DNA of 14,898 nucleotides, taken from positions 1 through 14,898 of the forward strand of contig CALUQA010000024.1 of the NCBI GenBank assembly GCA_944322775.1. Reading direction: 5' to 3'. The notes below the pieces were generated by a model. It was not told the origin of the DNA, made no database searches, and saw only the letters and a program-made list of their open reading frames with translations. The translations under genes were made by a program, and so were the position numbers. Positions 1 to 6,303 of this stretch are shown here, in pieces. This stretch comes from an uncultured Elusimicrobiales bacterium (GTDB lineage: Bacteria; Elusimicrobiota; Elusimicrobia; Elusimicrobiales; Elusimicrobiaceae). Within the stretch, counting starts at the first letter, position 1. Every line of letters begins with the position of its first letter.

Positions 1-740
1 ATGCCTTCGCTGATTTCGGGCACTTCCACTTTAAAAAGTTCTTCCAAAAATTTGCCGCTGGCGCGGGAAAGAATGACGTAGGGTCCACGCTGGCCTTTGT
101 CCATTTTGTAGGCGGCCGATTTATAGCGAGAAAGCACCGGGTCGTCACCGATGTTGGCCAAGTCGGCCTGGCTGAGCACTTTGGTGATGATGGCTTTGAC
201 GCGGGAACCGTTGGTATAGCGTTCTTTTTTAATTTGTTCGCAATACGGCAAAATAGCTTCCACTTTGCCCAAATCCACGATTAAATCCCGGTCGGAAAAG
301 CGGCGCACGGAACCGGTGATTACTTCGCCTTCGCGGGGTTTAAACTCTTTATAAAAGTTGTCGCGTTCAATGCCGCGCACCTTTTGAATGAGCACCTGCT
401 TGGCAATTTGGGCCGCAATGCGGGAGAAATCTTCCACGTCTTGGGTTAAGGTTACCACGTCGCCCGGTTTGGGGTCTTTAAGGTGGGCTTTGGCGGCCTG
501 CACGTCAATTTCCGTTTCCGGGTTGGTGACCACGTCCACCACGTTTAGGGTCTGAAAAGCCTGAATGGTGCCGTTTTGCACGTCAATTTTGGCGCTGATT
601 TGGGCCGTTTTGCCCAGGTTTTTGCGCAGAGCGGAGACGAGGGCGTCTTCAATGGTTTTCAAAATATCTTCTCTTTTGATATTTTTTTCTCTTTCCAGGC
701 CTTCCAAGGCCATGATTAAATCTTTAGCGGTTCCTTCCAT
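1..740 (-). CDS. nusA: Transcription termination/antitermination factor NusA (5' part)
   Basis: NusA binds RNA polymerase and nascent RNA and modulates pausing, termination and antitermination. The reading frame begins at ATG 740-738 and runs off the left edge, so only about 246 residues are present. An AAGGAG Shine-Dalgarno lies at 756-751. Visible are the N-terminal RNAP-binding domain (about residues 1-133), the S1 domain with the GEVITGSVRRF and VEAILP motifs (about 137-200), and the start of KH1 with FKVEVPEISEG. Between S1 and KH1, about 26 residues (roughly 190-215, bases 96-173) appear to be inserted relative to the E. coli and B. subtilis proteins as I remember them. The gene follows rimP by 51 bases on the same strand, the usual rimP-nusA(-infB) order. 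Identity is secure. Confidence 0.96.
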   Translation of the reverse strand, partial: MEGTAKDLIMALEGLEREKNIKREDILKTIEDALVSALRKNLGKTAQISAKIDVQNGTIQAFQTLNVVDVVTNPETEIDVQAAKAHLKDPKPGDVVTLTQDVEDFSRIAAQIAKQVLIQKVRGIERDNFYKEFKPREGEVITGSVRRFSDRDLIVDLGKVEAILPYCEQIKKERYTNGSRVKAIITKVLSQADLANIGDDPVLSRYKSAAYKMDKGQRGPYVILSRASGKFLEELFKVEVPEISEG

Positions 741-791
741 TTTGTTTGTTCTCCTTATATATAATATGCGCCGGCAAAGCGTGCGCGGTTG

Positions 792-1250
792 TTAAAATTG
801 CAGGACAGGGTCCAAGTTTGCTTTTTTGATGTTGTCGTACTTGAAGTGATACTGGTTGGTGCCGTCATCAAGCACAAATTCGTCGTCGGAAGCCGAAGCA
901 ATAACACCCGTAAAAAAGCCCAGCCCGTTAAGCGGGGTTTTGAGCACCACACGCACGCGCTGATTGATAAATTTTTTGTAATGTTCGGGTTTCTTTAAGG
1001 CGCGTTTTACGCCCGGGGAAGAGACTTCCAAAATATAGGCTCCGTCAATGAGGTTTTCCATTTCCAACACGGCGTCTATTTTATTGCTAAGTTCGGAACA
1101 GTCATCTAAGGTGACGCCGCCTTCCTTATCTATAAAAAACTGTAAAAGTTTTTTGCGGCCCTGGTTTTGAATGACCAAGTCCACCAGTTCTACATTCTGC
1201 CCTTCCAACGCGGCAGCAACGGTTTGTTCAATCGTTTTCGGATCTTTCAT
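792..1250 (-). CDS. rimP: Ribosome maturation factor RimP
   Basis: RimP assists late assembly of the 30S ribosomal subunit in the cytoplasm. The 152-residue product has the family's usual length. The diagnostic stretch YILEVSSPGVKRALKKPEHY, the family signature, lies at about residues 73-92. An N-terminal alpha/beta domain precedes it and a small C-terminal beta-barrel (about 90-152) follows. Start ATG 1250-1248 has a weak GGCAGGTG-type ribosome site just upstream. It is the first gene of a rimP-nusA transcription unit. A promoter is readable at 1342-1313, and a strong hairpin sits between promoter and start codon, which could allow attenuation. Confidence 0.95.
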   Translation of the reverse strand: MKDPKTIEQTVAAALEGQNVELVDLVIQNQGRKKLLQFFIDKEGGVTLDDCSELSNKIDAVLEMENLIDGAYILEVSSPGVKRALKKPEHYKKFINQRVRVVLKTPLNGLGFFTGVIASASDDEFVLDDGTNQYHFKYDNIKKANLDPVLQF

Positions 1251-1270
1251 GTGGCACCTGCCTATTATGT

Positions 1271-1301
1271 AAAAAGCGACTTGTTGGACAAGTCGCTTTT
1301 T
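1271..1301 (-). terminator. Perfect hairpin with T-run in the rimP leader (possible attenuator)
   Basis: A perfect 14-bp inverted repeat (AAAAAGCGACTTGT and its complement) surrounds a 3-base loop. It reads as an intrinsic terminator on both strands because each arm ends in five A/T pairs. No gene on either side needs a terminator here: rimP points left and the barrel gene points right. The hairpin lies inside the deduced rimP leader, 20 bases before the start codon. Confidence 0.75.
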
Positions 1302-1312
1302 GCGGATACCTT

Positions 1313-1342
1313 ATATTACATTAATATAAAGGGGCCTGTCAA
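1313..1342 (-). promoter_or_regulatory. Sigma70-type promoter of rimP-nusA
   Basis: On the minus strand a consensus TTGACA (1342-1337) is followed by an 18-base spacer and TAATAT (1318-1313). Transcription would start near 1306, immediately before the leader hairpin. Confidence 0.65.
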
Positions 1343-1374
1343 ATAAGGGGGGGAAATATAACCCGTTTTTGGCG

Positions 1375-1403
1375 TTGACCGCCTAAAAGCTATTTTTTAC
1401 CAT
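1375..1403 (+). promoter_or_regulatory. Likely promoter of the outer-membrane barrel gene
   Basis: TTGACC (1375-1380), a 17-base spacer and TACCAT (1398-1403) form a reasonable sigma70-type promoter about 40 bases before the ATG at 1442. It diverges from the rimP promoter; the two -35 boxes are only 32 bases apart. Confidence 0.5.
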
Positions 1404-1441
1404 AGCCGTGTAGTATATTCCTATTTATTTAGGGGGAGAAA

Positions 1442-2254
1442 ATGAACCACAAAATGTTGGCATTGGCTGTGGCGGCCCTGTTGGCTGCGCCGGCTTTTGC
1501 CCAAAACACTACGTCTGCCGCGCCCCAAATGCGCATGGTGCAGGAAGACACCACTACCGTCTATGACGTAACCACCACCAACAAAAAAGGCACTACCCAA
1601 TATGGCATGGTGGAGCAAACCCAAACCACGCCACAGGGTGGCACGCGTGTTATAAGCCAAACGGAATATGCCGATTATACGCCCAGCAAAATGGCTTTGG
1701 CCAATGACAAAAAGGCGGAAGTATCCATTGGCGTAGGCGGGGCTTATTCTTTTGATAAAGACACCGAAGGTGCCCGCTTGAGCGACATGGGCATGGCATA
1801 TACCGGGCAGGTGCTTTGGGATATGTCAGATCATTTGGCTTTAGGGGCCGATTATATGCTGCTTACGCCCAACGGCCGCAGCAATGATCGCCAAGGCCAT
1901 TATGATTATGACACGCTGCGCGTAAACAGCATTGCCTTAGCCGGCAAATATACCATTAATGCCTGGGACACCTGGCGCCTGTATATCCCCATGGGGGTAG
2001 GCGCGGCCCAGGTGCGCATGAAATCTTCCGGCACCAGAGACGGCAAATATACCTCCGAAAGCACCAATGAATGGGGCTTGGATCTTTTTGCCGGGTTGGG
2101 GTTGCAATATAATATCAGCCAAGACGTCTTTATTGGGTTGGAATACCGCTATACGGTGGCCTTTGTAAAAGGGGACGACTTAAACCGCTATTACGGCAAA
2201 GACAATTATATGCAGTTCCACAGCGCGTTTTTGCGCTTAGGGACGCGCTTTTAA
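1442..2254 (+). CDS. Secreted outer-membrane beta-barrel protein
   Basis: The 270-residue product starts with a clear signal peptide (MNHKMLALAVAALLAAPAFA, cleavage near residue 21). A Thr-rich, presumably flexible stretch follows (about 22-85). From about residue 92 to the end there are alternating amphipathic strands rich in Gly, Tyr and Trp, closing in FLRLGTRF with a terminal Phe, the signature used by the BAM machinery. The size fits a small 8-stranded barrel of the OmpX/OmpW/OmpA-N type. No peptidoglycan-binding OmpA C-domain is present. A strong GGGGGAG ribosome site lies at 1432-1438. The gene has its own promoter and terminator and no operon partner. The function is unknown; the family is recognised only at fold level. 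Confidence 0.8.
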   Translation: MNHKMLALAVAALLAAPAFAQNTTSAAPQMRMVQEDTTTVYDVTTTNKKGTTQYGMVEQTQTTPQGGTRVISQTEYADYTPSKMALANDKKAEVSIGVGGAYSFDKDTEGARLSDMGMAYTGQVLWDMSDHLALGADYMLLTPNGRSNDRQGHYDYDTLRVNSIALAGKYTINAWDTWRLYIPMGVGAAQVRMKSSGTRDGKYTSESTNEWGLDLFAGLGLQYNISQDVFIGLEYRYTVAFVKGDDLNRYYGKDNYMQFHSAFLRLGTRF

Positions 2255-2267
2255 CCTTATATATAAG
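2254..2267. repeat. Perfect 14-bp palindrome CCTTATATATAAGG
   Basis: The palindrome lies directly after the stop codon of the barrel gene, ahead of its terminator. It is AT-rich and may be chance or an mRNA-end structure. No function is claimed. Confidence 0.6.
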
Positions 2268-2275
2268 GAAAGAGC

Positions 2276-2308
2276 AAAACAGGGGGAGAGAAATCTCCTC
2301 CTGTTTTT
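2276..2308 (+). terminator. Rho-independent terminator of the barrel gene
   Basis: A 14-bp stem (AAAACAGGGGGAGA with its complement, one G-U pair) is closed by a GAAA tetraloop and ends in a T5 run. It lies 21 bases after the stop codon. Confidence 0.9.
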
Positions 2309-2398
2309 ATGTGTAGAAAAGAAGGGGGAAAAAGCAAAACTAAAAAGGCTTCTGGGCTCTTTCAGATAAGGTGGGGAAAAGCCCCTGCGTCTGCGCAA

Positions 2399-2444
2399 GC
2401 CCCCACGCCATACTTTCGGCTATGGCCTTGTGTTGAAGTGGGGC
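2399..2444. repeat. Nested hairpin flanked by a direct repeat
   Basis: The inner stem GCCATA/TATGGC (2407-2412 with 2421-2426) has an 8-base loop. The outer stem pairs GCCCCCAC (2399-2406) with GTGGGGC (2438-2444), with one C bulged. The element is bracketed by the direct repeats CTGCGCAAG at 2391-2399 and 2454-2462. Confidence 0.6.
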
Positions 2445-2615
2445 ATTTCCATCCTGCGCAAGTCCTTTCCTCTCTATCCCGCAGTTTTTTGAAGGAAAAA
2501 AGGAAGACACTGTTCCACACGGAATGACTTTTCTGTTGGCGTGGGGAAAAGCTCATGGCCAAGCCTGTGCCTGTCCGCGCAGAACAACTTTTGCGGCACC
2601 TTTTTATGAAAATGG

Positions 2616-2692
2616 GGGAAAACCCTACATTTTGTGTGATTTTCTATTGGAGTTTTCTGCCGTAGTGGGGAGAAAAAGTAGGGTTTTTTCCC
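2616..2692. repeat. 13-bp interrupted inverted repeat with a 49-base interior
   Basis: GGG-AAAA-CCCTAC (2616-2628) pairs perfectly with GTAGGG-TTTT (2678-2687) and, after a 2-base bulge, CCC (2690-2692). Such a long GC-containing match at this distance is unlikely to be random and points to a folded RNA or a mobile or repeat sequence. Confidence 0.65.
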
Positions 2693-2754
2693 GCTTTGAT
2701 TTTACATTGGTCCACTCTCTGTAATGGGGGAAGTTTGACATAAAAAGTTGGCAT

Positions 2755-2788
2755 AAGGGGAAAAATGAGGCACCTTTTTCCCCTTTTT
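2755..2788 (+). terminator. Terminator-like hairpin closing the structured stretch
   Basis: A perfect 11-bp stem, AAGGGGAAAAA (2755-2765) with its complement (2775-2785), encloses a 9-base loop and is followed by further T residues. No coding gene precedes it directly on the plus strand. It therefore suggests a non-coding transcript entering from the left. Confidence 0.65.
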
Positions 2789-3112
2789 CCATTTTATAAA
2801 TCAACTTGCAAGCTGAGCCAAATAAACATGGTCTGGGTATCCTTTTGAATATTTCTGTGGCAAGGCTAACAATCCTAACACCTTAAATATACAAAAGAAT
2901 AATTCCCCCTTTAAAAGGCTTTTGCCTCAAACAGATCCCTGACCTTGTCTCTTTTCACGCAAGGCCCGGATTTTGGAATACCACAAGCGCAAGCTCTTAG
3001 CGGTTTAAGCAGATACAAAGAGTTTTGATAGTAAAGAGATTTTAAGTAAAGTGGATAGTCAGGCAATTTGTAAATTTTGAAAGACAGGCAGATAAATAAG
3101 TAGTTTTAGTAT

Positions 3113-3146
3113 AAAATTGCAAAATAAACGTTAAATTTGCATTTTT
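3113..3146. repeat. TGCAAA...TTTGCA dyad, copy A
   Basis: An imperfect palindrome centred at 3129/3130 on AACGTT. All but three of its 17 base-pair positions are complementary. It belongs to the same family as copies B, C and D. Confidence 0.6.
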
Positions 3147-3172
3147 GAGCTGTTTCTTAAATGCCCTAAAAC

Positions 3173-3219
3173 AAAATGCCCCATATCCCAGGTACCCCCA
3201 AAACGTCCTGGAGCATTTT
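3173..3219. repeat. Two-tier stem-loop between dyads A and B
   Basis: The outer stem AAAATGC/GCATTTT (3173-3179 with 3213-3219) and an inner stem CCAGG/CCTGG (about 3188-3192 with 3207-3211) form a plausible RNA hairpin in an otherwise AT-rich stretch. Confidence 0.45.
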
Positions 3220-3223
3220 AATG

Positions 3224-3253
3224 AAATGCAAAAATAATATTAATTTTGCATTT
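3224..3253. repeat. TGCAAA...TTTGCA dyad, copy B
   Basis: A 30-base palindrome with a single mismatched pair: arms AAATGCAAAAAT and AATTTTGCATTT around AATATT. The right flank (TTTTTGA) also matches that of copy A. Confidence 0.75.
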
Positions 3254-3810
3254 TTGACTATATGTATGTATAAGCTTTAGTTATGAAAATGATCAGTTAA
3301 TTTCAGGTTTACTGGTTTTTTGAAAGGCAAAAACGTTGGCTAAAACACAAGATTACAAAACAAAATATAGGCACAAAATATGTTTCAATCCGCAAAAGAA
3401 TAGATGTTTTTAAAGCAGCCAATAACTTGAATAAATGCTGTTGAAAAAAGTTTAAAGTAATTTAATAGATTTAATAAAAAAAATATTAAAAAATAAAAGA
3501 AAATTATATTTTTCTAATAAATATTATAGGAACATAAAAGCCTTAATAAAAGTCCTATTAAGTTAACATAATAAAAATTATCGTTAGTTATATAATACTG
3601 ACAAATACTCCCCCTTTTACCACAAAAAGCCATGGGATGTCGTTCATAATAAAAAATTTTTGTGTTAACAATTTGTTTTTAAAAAAGATGTTTAATTTTT
3701 TACTTTTTAAAAATATAATAATATTTGTTAAATTTTTTTGTGATTAAAAAAGGACGTTTGGTGGGGTGAAAAACTGCAGGTAAGAGAGATGAAAAACGCT
3801 GTAAAAACAA

Positions 3811-3842
3811 AAAATGCAAAATTAATGCTAATTTTGCATTTT
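3811..3842. repeat. TGCAAA...TTTGCA dyad, copy C
   Basis: Perfect 14-bp arms (AAAATGCAAAATTA and its complement) flank ATGC. It lies 55 bases beyond the stop of the minus-strand gene at 3897. Read on that strand it is followed by T-rich sequence, so it might double as that gene's terminator. The AT-rich stem and the other copies favour a protein-binding site. Confidence 0.75.
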
Positions 3843-3896
3843 GCGTAATGGATATGATTTTGCCCTAATATAAACTAAAAAAGTAGTTTCCCCCTT

Positions 3897-4610
3897 TTAG
3901 CGCCATTCCTCTATGACTTTGCCCGCCAAAACAAAGGCCCTGGCAAAGCCTTCATCACTTAAACTGTATAAGCGGGAACGCTTGCTTCCAAAGGATTTTA
4001 TACTCCCCCTTTTTAGTTCGCCAGCCAGCACCCGGTCCAACCGGCTGCCACCATATCCAGATTTAGCCAAGGATTTTGAAAGGTTTAAGGCGCTAAAGCC
4101 GTTTTCCGCTTGCAAGAGCACCTTTGCCCCTGCAATAAGCAGCAAAGCTGCCGTTTCCGGCGTTAAAAGGCGGCTTTTGCGCCTAAGTACCACCATATCC
4201 TCTTCTGTTTTGCATAATTCTTCCCATAAGCGTAGATTTGGCTCTGCCGGGGACTGATGGGGCTGAGCTATCGTAAAATCCTGTTTAGTAAGATTTTGGG
4301 GAGTCTCTGGTGATGGCTCTGTCATGGGGCGGCGCAAAGCAGCGGGAGTTTCTGGCAAATAGGGCGAAACAAATGTGTCTTCTGCTGCAGCGGGGAAAGG
4401 CGTGGGCGTAGATAAAGAAGTATTCTGTGTGTAATTTTCCGGCAGAGCGGGACGAATTTTATTTTTTTGTTTTTCCCCTGTTTTGCCTATTAATTGCAAG
4501 AAATCTGCCCGCTGCTTTTCTATAAAAGCAGGGGAGCCCTCGGCTTCAAATTCCTCTCCGGAACGCAATTTTATGCGTATTTTTACCTTATTTTCCGCCT
4601 CAAAAGACAT
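3897..4610 (-). CDS. Unrecognised protein with winged-helix-like C-terminus, possible DNA-binding regulator
   Basis: I do not recognise the family. The 237-residue product has three parts. The N-terminal module is beta-rich (about 1-45; KVKIRIKLRSGEEFEAEG then a helix). A Pro/Thr/Ser-rich linker follows (about 46-120). The basic C-terminal domain (about 130-237) has helices followed by SKRSRLYSLSDEGFARA, which resembles the wing and last helix of a winged helix-turn-helix. The start chosen is ATG 4610-4608, preceded by AAGGGGGG at about 8 bases. The upstream extension of the open frame to 4697 would run through the promoter. The gene stands alone, with an elaborate promoter/operator (4663-4728) and family C palindrome downstream. 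Regulation of its own promoter is an inference. Confidence 0.7.
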   Translation of the reverse strand: MSFEAENKVKIRIKLRSGEEFEAEGSPAFIEKQRADFLQLIGKTGEKQKNKIRPALPENYTQNTSLSTPTPFPAAAEDTFVSPYLPETPAALRRPMTEPSPETPQNLTKQDFTIAQPHQSPAEPNLRLWEELCKTEEDMVVLRRKSRLLTPETAALLLIAGAKVLLQAENGFSALNLSKSLAKSGYGGSRLDRVLAGELKRGSIKSFGSKRSRLYSLSDEGFARAFVLAGKVIEEWR

Positions 4611-4662
4611 ATCATTTGCCCCCCTTAAAAAAGAGTTATCCACCAGGCTTTTAACAGCCTTT

Positions 4663-4728
4663 TGACATATAATAATAAAAAATATGACATATGTCAATAT
4701 ATGTCAAGTATATGTCAATATATGTCAA
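4663..4728 (-). promoter_or_regulatory. Promoter overlapped by TTGACATAT operator repeats
   Basis: On the minus strand TTGACA occurs four times (ends at 4728, 4718, 4707 and 4697), spaced 10, 11 and 10 bases, so all face the same side of the helix. The last copy serves as a consensus -35, with a 17-base spacer and TATTAT (4674-4669) as -10. The last copy is also half of a perfect palindrome TGACATATGTCA (4685-4696). A further inverted half-site lies at 4663-4668, giving six TGACAT half-sites in 66 bases. Transcription would start near 4662, leaving a leader of about 52 bases. Confidence 0.75.
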
Positions 4729-5051
4729 AAGTTGTTTACAAACCGATTCTGTCGACGAGAAAATGCCTTGCAAAGGCGATAAAATATAAGTGCATTTATG
4801 AAAAATAAAGGAAAATCTGCTTGGAAAAAAACTGCATATAACAGTAAGAGTTAGATTTTTCCCCTTCCTGCTGCTCAAAAATAAGCAAGAAAGAGAGTAA
4901 TGTAAAATCAAATAAAGGCTATTTTTTGTCGTTTCTGTTAAGGCTTTAAAAAGCAAAATAAGCGGTTAAAATGAAGGCGATATTAGAACAAAAAATAATG
5001 TTTGATTTTGAGTAAAATACTCTTCTAGACAGGAAAATTTGAAAAATTGAC

Positions 5052-5079
5052 AATGTAAAATTATGCTTAAATTTGCATT
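5052..5079. repeat. TGCAAA...TTTGCA dyad, copy D, upstream of mutY
   Basis: A 12-bp dyad with two mismatched pairs around TGCT (arms 5052-5063 and 5068-5079). Its right arm overlaps TTGCAT (5073-5078), 19 bases before a TACAAT (5098-5103), a possible mutY promoter. Confidence 0.5.
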
Positions 5080-5114
5080 TATTAAATTTCAAAATAGTAC
5101 AATGTTTTGTGGAT

Positions 5115-6167
5115 ATGAAAAATTTTGCTCAAATTTTGCTTTCTTGGTATGCGGTGCATAAACGGCCTTTGCCTTGGCGGGATACCCAAGATCCTTATAA
5201 AATATGGATTTCGGAAATTATCCTGCAGCAAACCCGTGTTGCCCAAGGATATGATTATTTTTTGCGTTTTATTAAAAGGTTCCCTGATGTGCAAACTCTG
5301 GCGGCAGCTTCTCAGGACGAAGTGCTGAAGTATTGGGAAGGCCTGGGTTATTACAGCCGGGCGCGCAACTTGCATGCCGCGGCGCAAAGCATGAATGGGG
5401 TTTTCCCCTCTTCTTACGAAGGGGTGCTGGCGCTAAAAGGCGTGGGTGAATACACGGCGGCGGCCATATGCTCTTTTGCCTATAAAATGCCTTATGCGGT
5501 GGTGGACGGAAATGTGCTGCGGGTGCTCAGCCGTATTTTTGCTGTTTCTTTGCCGATAGACAGTGCGGAAGGCAAAGGGCAAATAAAGCAACTGGCGCAA
5601 AGATTGTTGGATGAGCGCCACCCCGACGATTTTAATCAGGAGATTATGGAATTTGGCGCCTTGCAGTGTGTGCCGCAGAACCCCGATTGCGCGCAGTGCC
5701 CTTTTAAAAAGCAATGCAAGGCACTGCAAAACGACAAGGTGGATGCTTTGCCCGTGCGTGCGGGCAAGACAAAACTTAGCCGGCGTTATTTTTCCTATGT
5801 ATACGTAGCGCAAGGGCCATACACCTATTTGCGCCGTCGGGAAGAAAAGGACATTTGGCAGGGATTGTATGAAATTCCGCTCTTGCAGTCTGCCTCCCCG
5901 CTGGCGCCGGAAGATTTGTGCCGCCTGAAGGAGTTTAAAAAGCTTTTTGGTTCCCTTTCCCCCCGTTTGGTCTGCGCGCCGCTTAAACATATTCTTTCCC
6001 ACCAAATTATTTTGGCCAGCTTTTATGCGCTTACTTTGCCTGCCAAAAAACGGCTGCCCAAAGAATTTATCCGTATCAAAAAAGCCGATTTAAAGAACTA
6101 TGCTCTGCCCCGTTTAGTGCAAAAAGGGTTGGAAAAAGCCGGTCTGCTTGCGAAAGAAAATGCCTGA
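5115..6167 (+). CDS. mutY: Adenine DNA glycosylase MutY
   Basis: MutY removes adenine mispaired with 8-oxoguanine in base-excision repair. Numbering from ATG 5115, the glycosylase domain shows WISEIILQQTRV with Glu34, the helix-hairpin-helix LKGVGEYTAAAI (107-118) and VVDGNV with catalytic Asp131. The [4Fe-4S] cysteines are Cys185, 192, 195 and 201 in the expected C-x6-C-x2-C-x5-C spacing. The C-terminal NUDIX-like domain recognising 8-oxoG has IWQGLYEIP and LKHILSH. The length of 350 residues equals the E. coli protein. An upstream in-frame TTG at 5073 was rejected because it lies in dyad D and adds 14 residues before the conserved N-terminus. The ribosome site is poor; a TACAAT 11 bases before the ATG suggests a very short leader. 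Confidence 0.95.
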   Translation: MKNFAQILLSWYAVHKRPLPWRDTQDPYKIWISEIILQQTRVAQGYDYFLRFIKRFPDVQTLAAASQDEVLKYWEGLGYYSRARNLHAAAQSMNGVFPSSYEGVLALKGVGEYTAAAICSFAYKMPYAVVDGNVLRVLSRIFAVSLPIDSAEGKGQIKQLAQRLLDERHPDDFNQEIMEFGALQCVPQNPDCAQCPFKKQCKALQNDKVDALPVRAGKTKLSRRYFSYVYVAQGPYTYLRRREEKDIWQGLYEIPLLQSASPLAPEDLCRLKEFKKLFGSLSPRLVCAPLKHILSHQIILASFYALTLPAKKRLPKEFIRIKKADLKNYALPRLVQKGLEKAGLLAKENA

Positions 6168-6206
6168 CAAAGCGGGCCTTTCGGCGGAGTTTGCTATAGG
6201 AATGTA

Positions 6207-6235
6207 TGCCGTATATGCTGTGCTTGCATATGGCA
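6207..6235 (+). repeat. Hairpin downstream of mutY
   Basis: ATATGC (6213-6218) pairs with GCATAT (6226-6231), and TGCC/GGCA extends the stem after a 2-base bulge. It is the first of several hairpins in the mutY-nuclease intergenic region. Confidence 0.6.
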
Positions 6236-6274
6236 AAGGCGGGGTATTCGTAAGACGGGAACGGCACTGTTTTG

Positions 6275-6296
6275 ACGGGGCTTGTGCCCGTTTTTT
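6275..6296 (+). terminator. Rho-independent terminator downstream of mutY
   Basis: ACGGG and CCCGT arms, with one further C-G pair past a bulge, are followed by T6. It lies about 108 bases after the mutY stop codon. Confidence 0.75.
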
Positions 6297-6303
6297 ATTA
6301 GGC

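Larger units (their letters stand above)
2309..2788. other. Structured gene-free stretch; candidate non-coding RNA or intergenic repeat
   Basis: This stretch lies between two terminator-like hairpins and holds no convincing gene; the short open frames (60-76 codons) have no ribosome site and no family resemblance. It contains two elaborate inverted repeats (2399-2444 and 2616-2692) and a 9-base direct repeat CTGCGCAAG (2391 and 2454). A G-run motif of the form TGGGG(G)AAA recurs, near 2372, 2438, 2542, 2613, 2664, 2723 and 2756. It could be a structured RNA, a copy of a genome-wide interspersed repeat, or a decayed gene. No clear promoter was identified. Confidence 0.35.
2789..3896. other. 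AT-rich gene-free region with palindromes
   Basis: About 1.1 kb has no supportable gene on either strand and becomes strongly AT-rich from about 3050, most extreme at 3450-3740. The listed palindromes and one stem-loop are the only recognisable structure, together with an 8-bp inverted pair CACAAAAA/TTTTTGTG at 3621-3628 and 3657-3664. No tRNA, IS end or repeated gene fragment was seen. Confidence 0.6.

Noticed and set aside
2309..2724. Plus-strand open frames of 72 and 66 codons (2309-2527 and 2524-2724), and the antisense frame 2362-2562
   Set aside because: They have no ribosome site and no family resemblance, and they cross the strong inverted repeats. The apparent repeated Trp-Gly-Lys comes from the recurring TGGGGAAA DNA motif.
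2930..3020. Minus-strand 25-codon stretch reading like a protein tail (LRLWYSKIRALREKRQGQGS then stop)
   Set aside because: It is too short, has stops on both sides, and no neighbouring sequence continues it. A decayed gene is possible but cannot be shown.
4611..4697. 29-residue N-terminal extension of the orphan regulator
   Set aside because: The extension would be encoded by the -10 region and operator repeats, while ATG 4610 has a strong AAGGGGGG site.
4663..4728. CRISPR array or plasmid iterons
   Set aside because: The repeats are about 10 bases with no spacers, and they coincide with a promoter. No cas or rep gene is present.
2500..5120. Possible replication origin: AT-rich DNA, palindromes and DnaA-box-like sites (TTATCCACC at 4636, TGTGGATAT at 5109)
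   Set aside because: There are only two or three one-mismatch boxes, not clustered, and no dnaA, dnaN, parAB or gidA nearby. A GC-skew plot of the whole genome would decide it.
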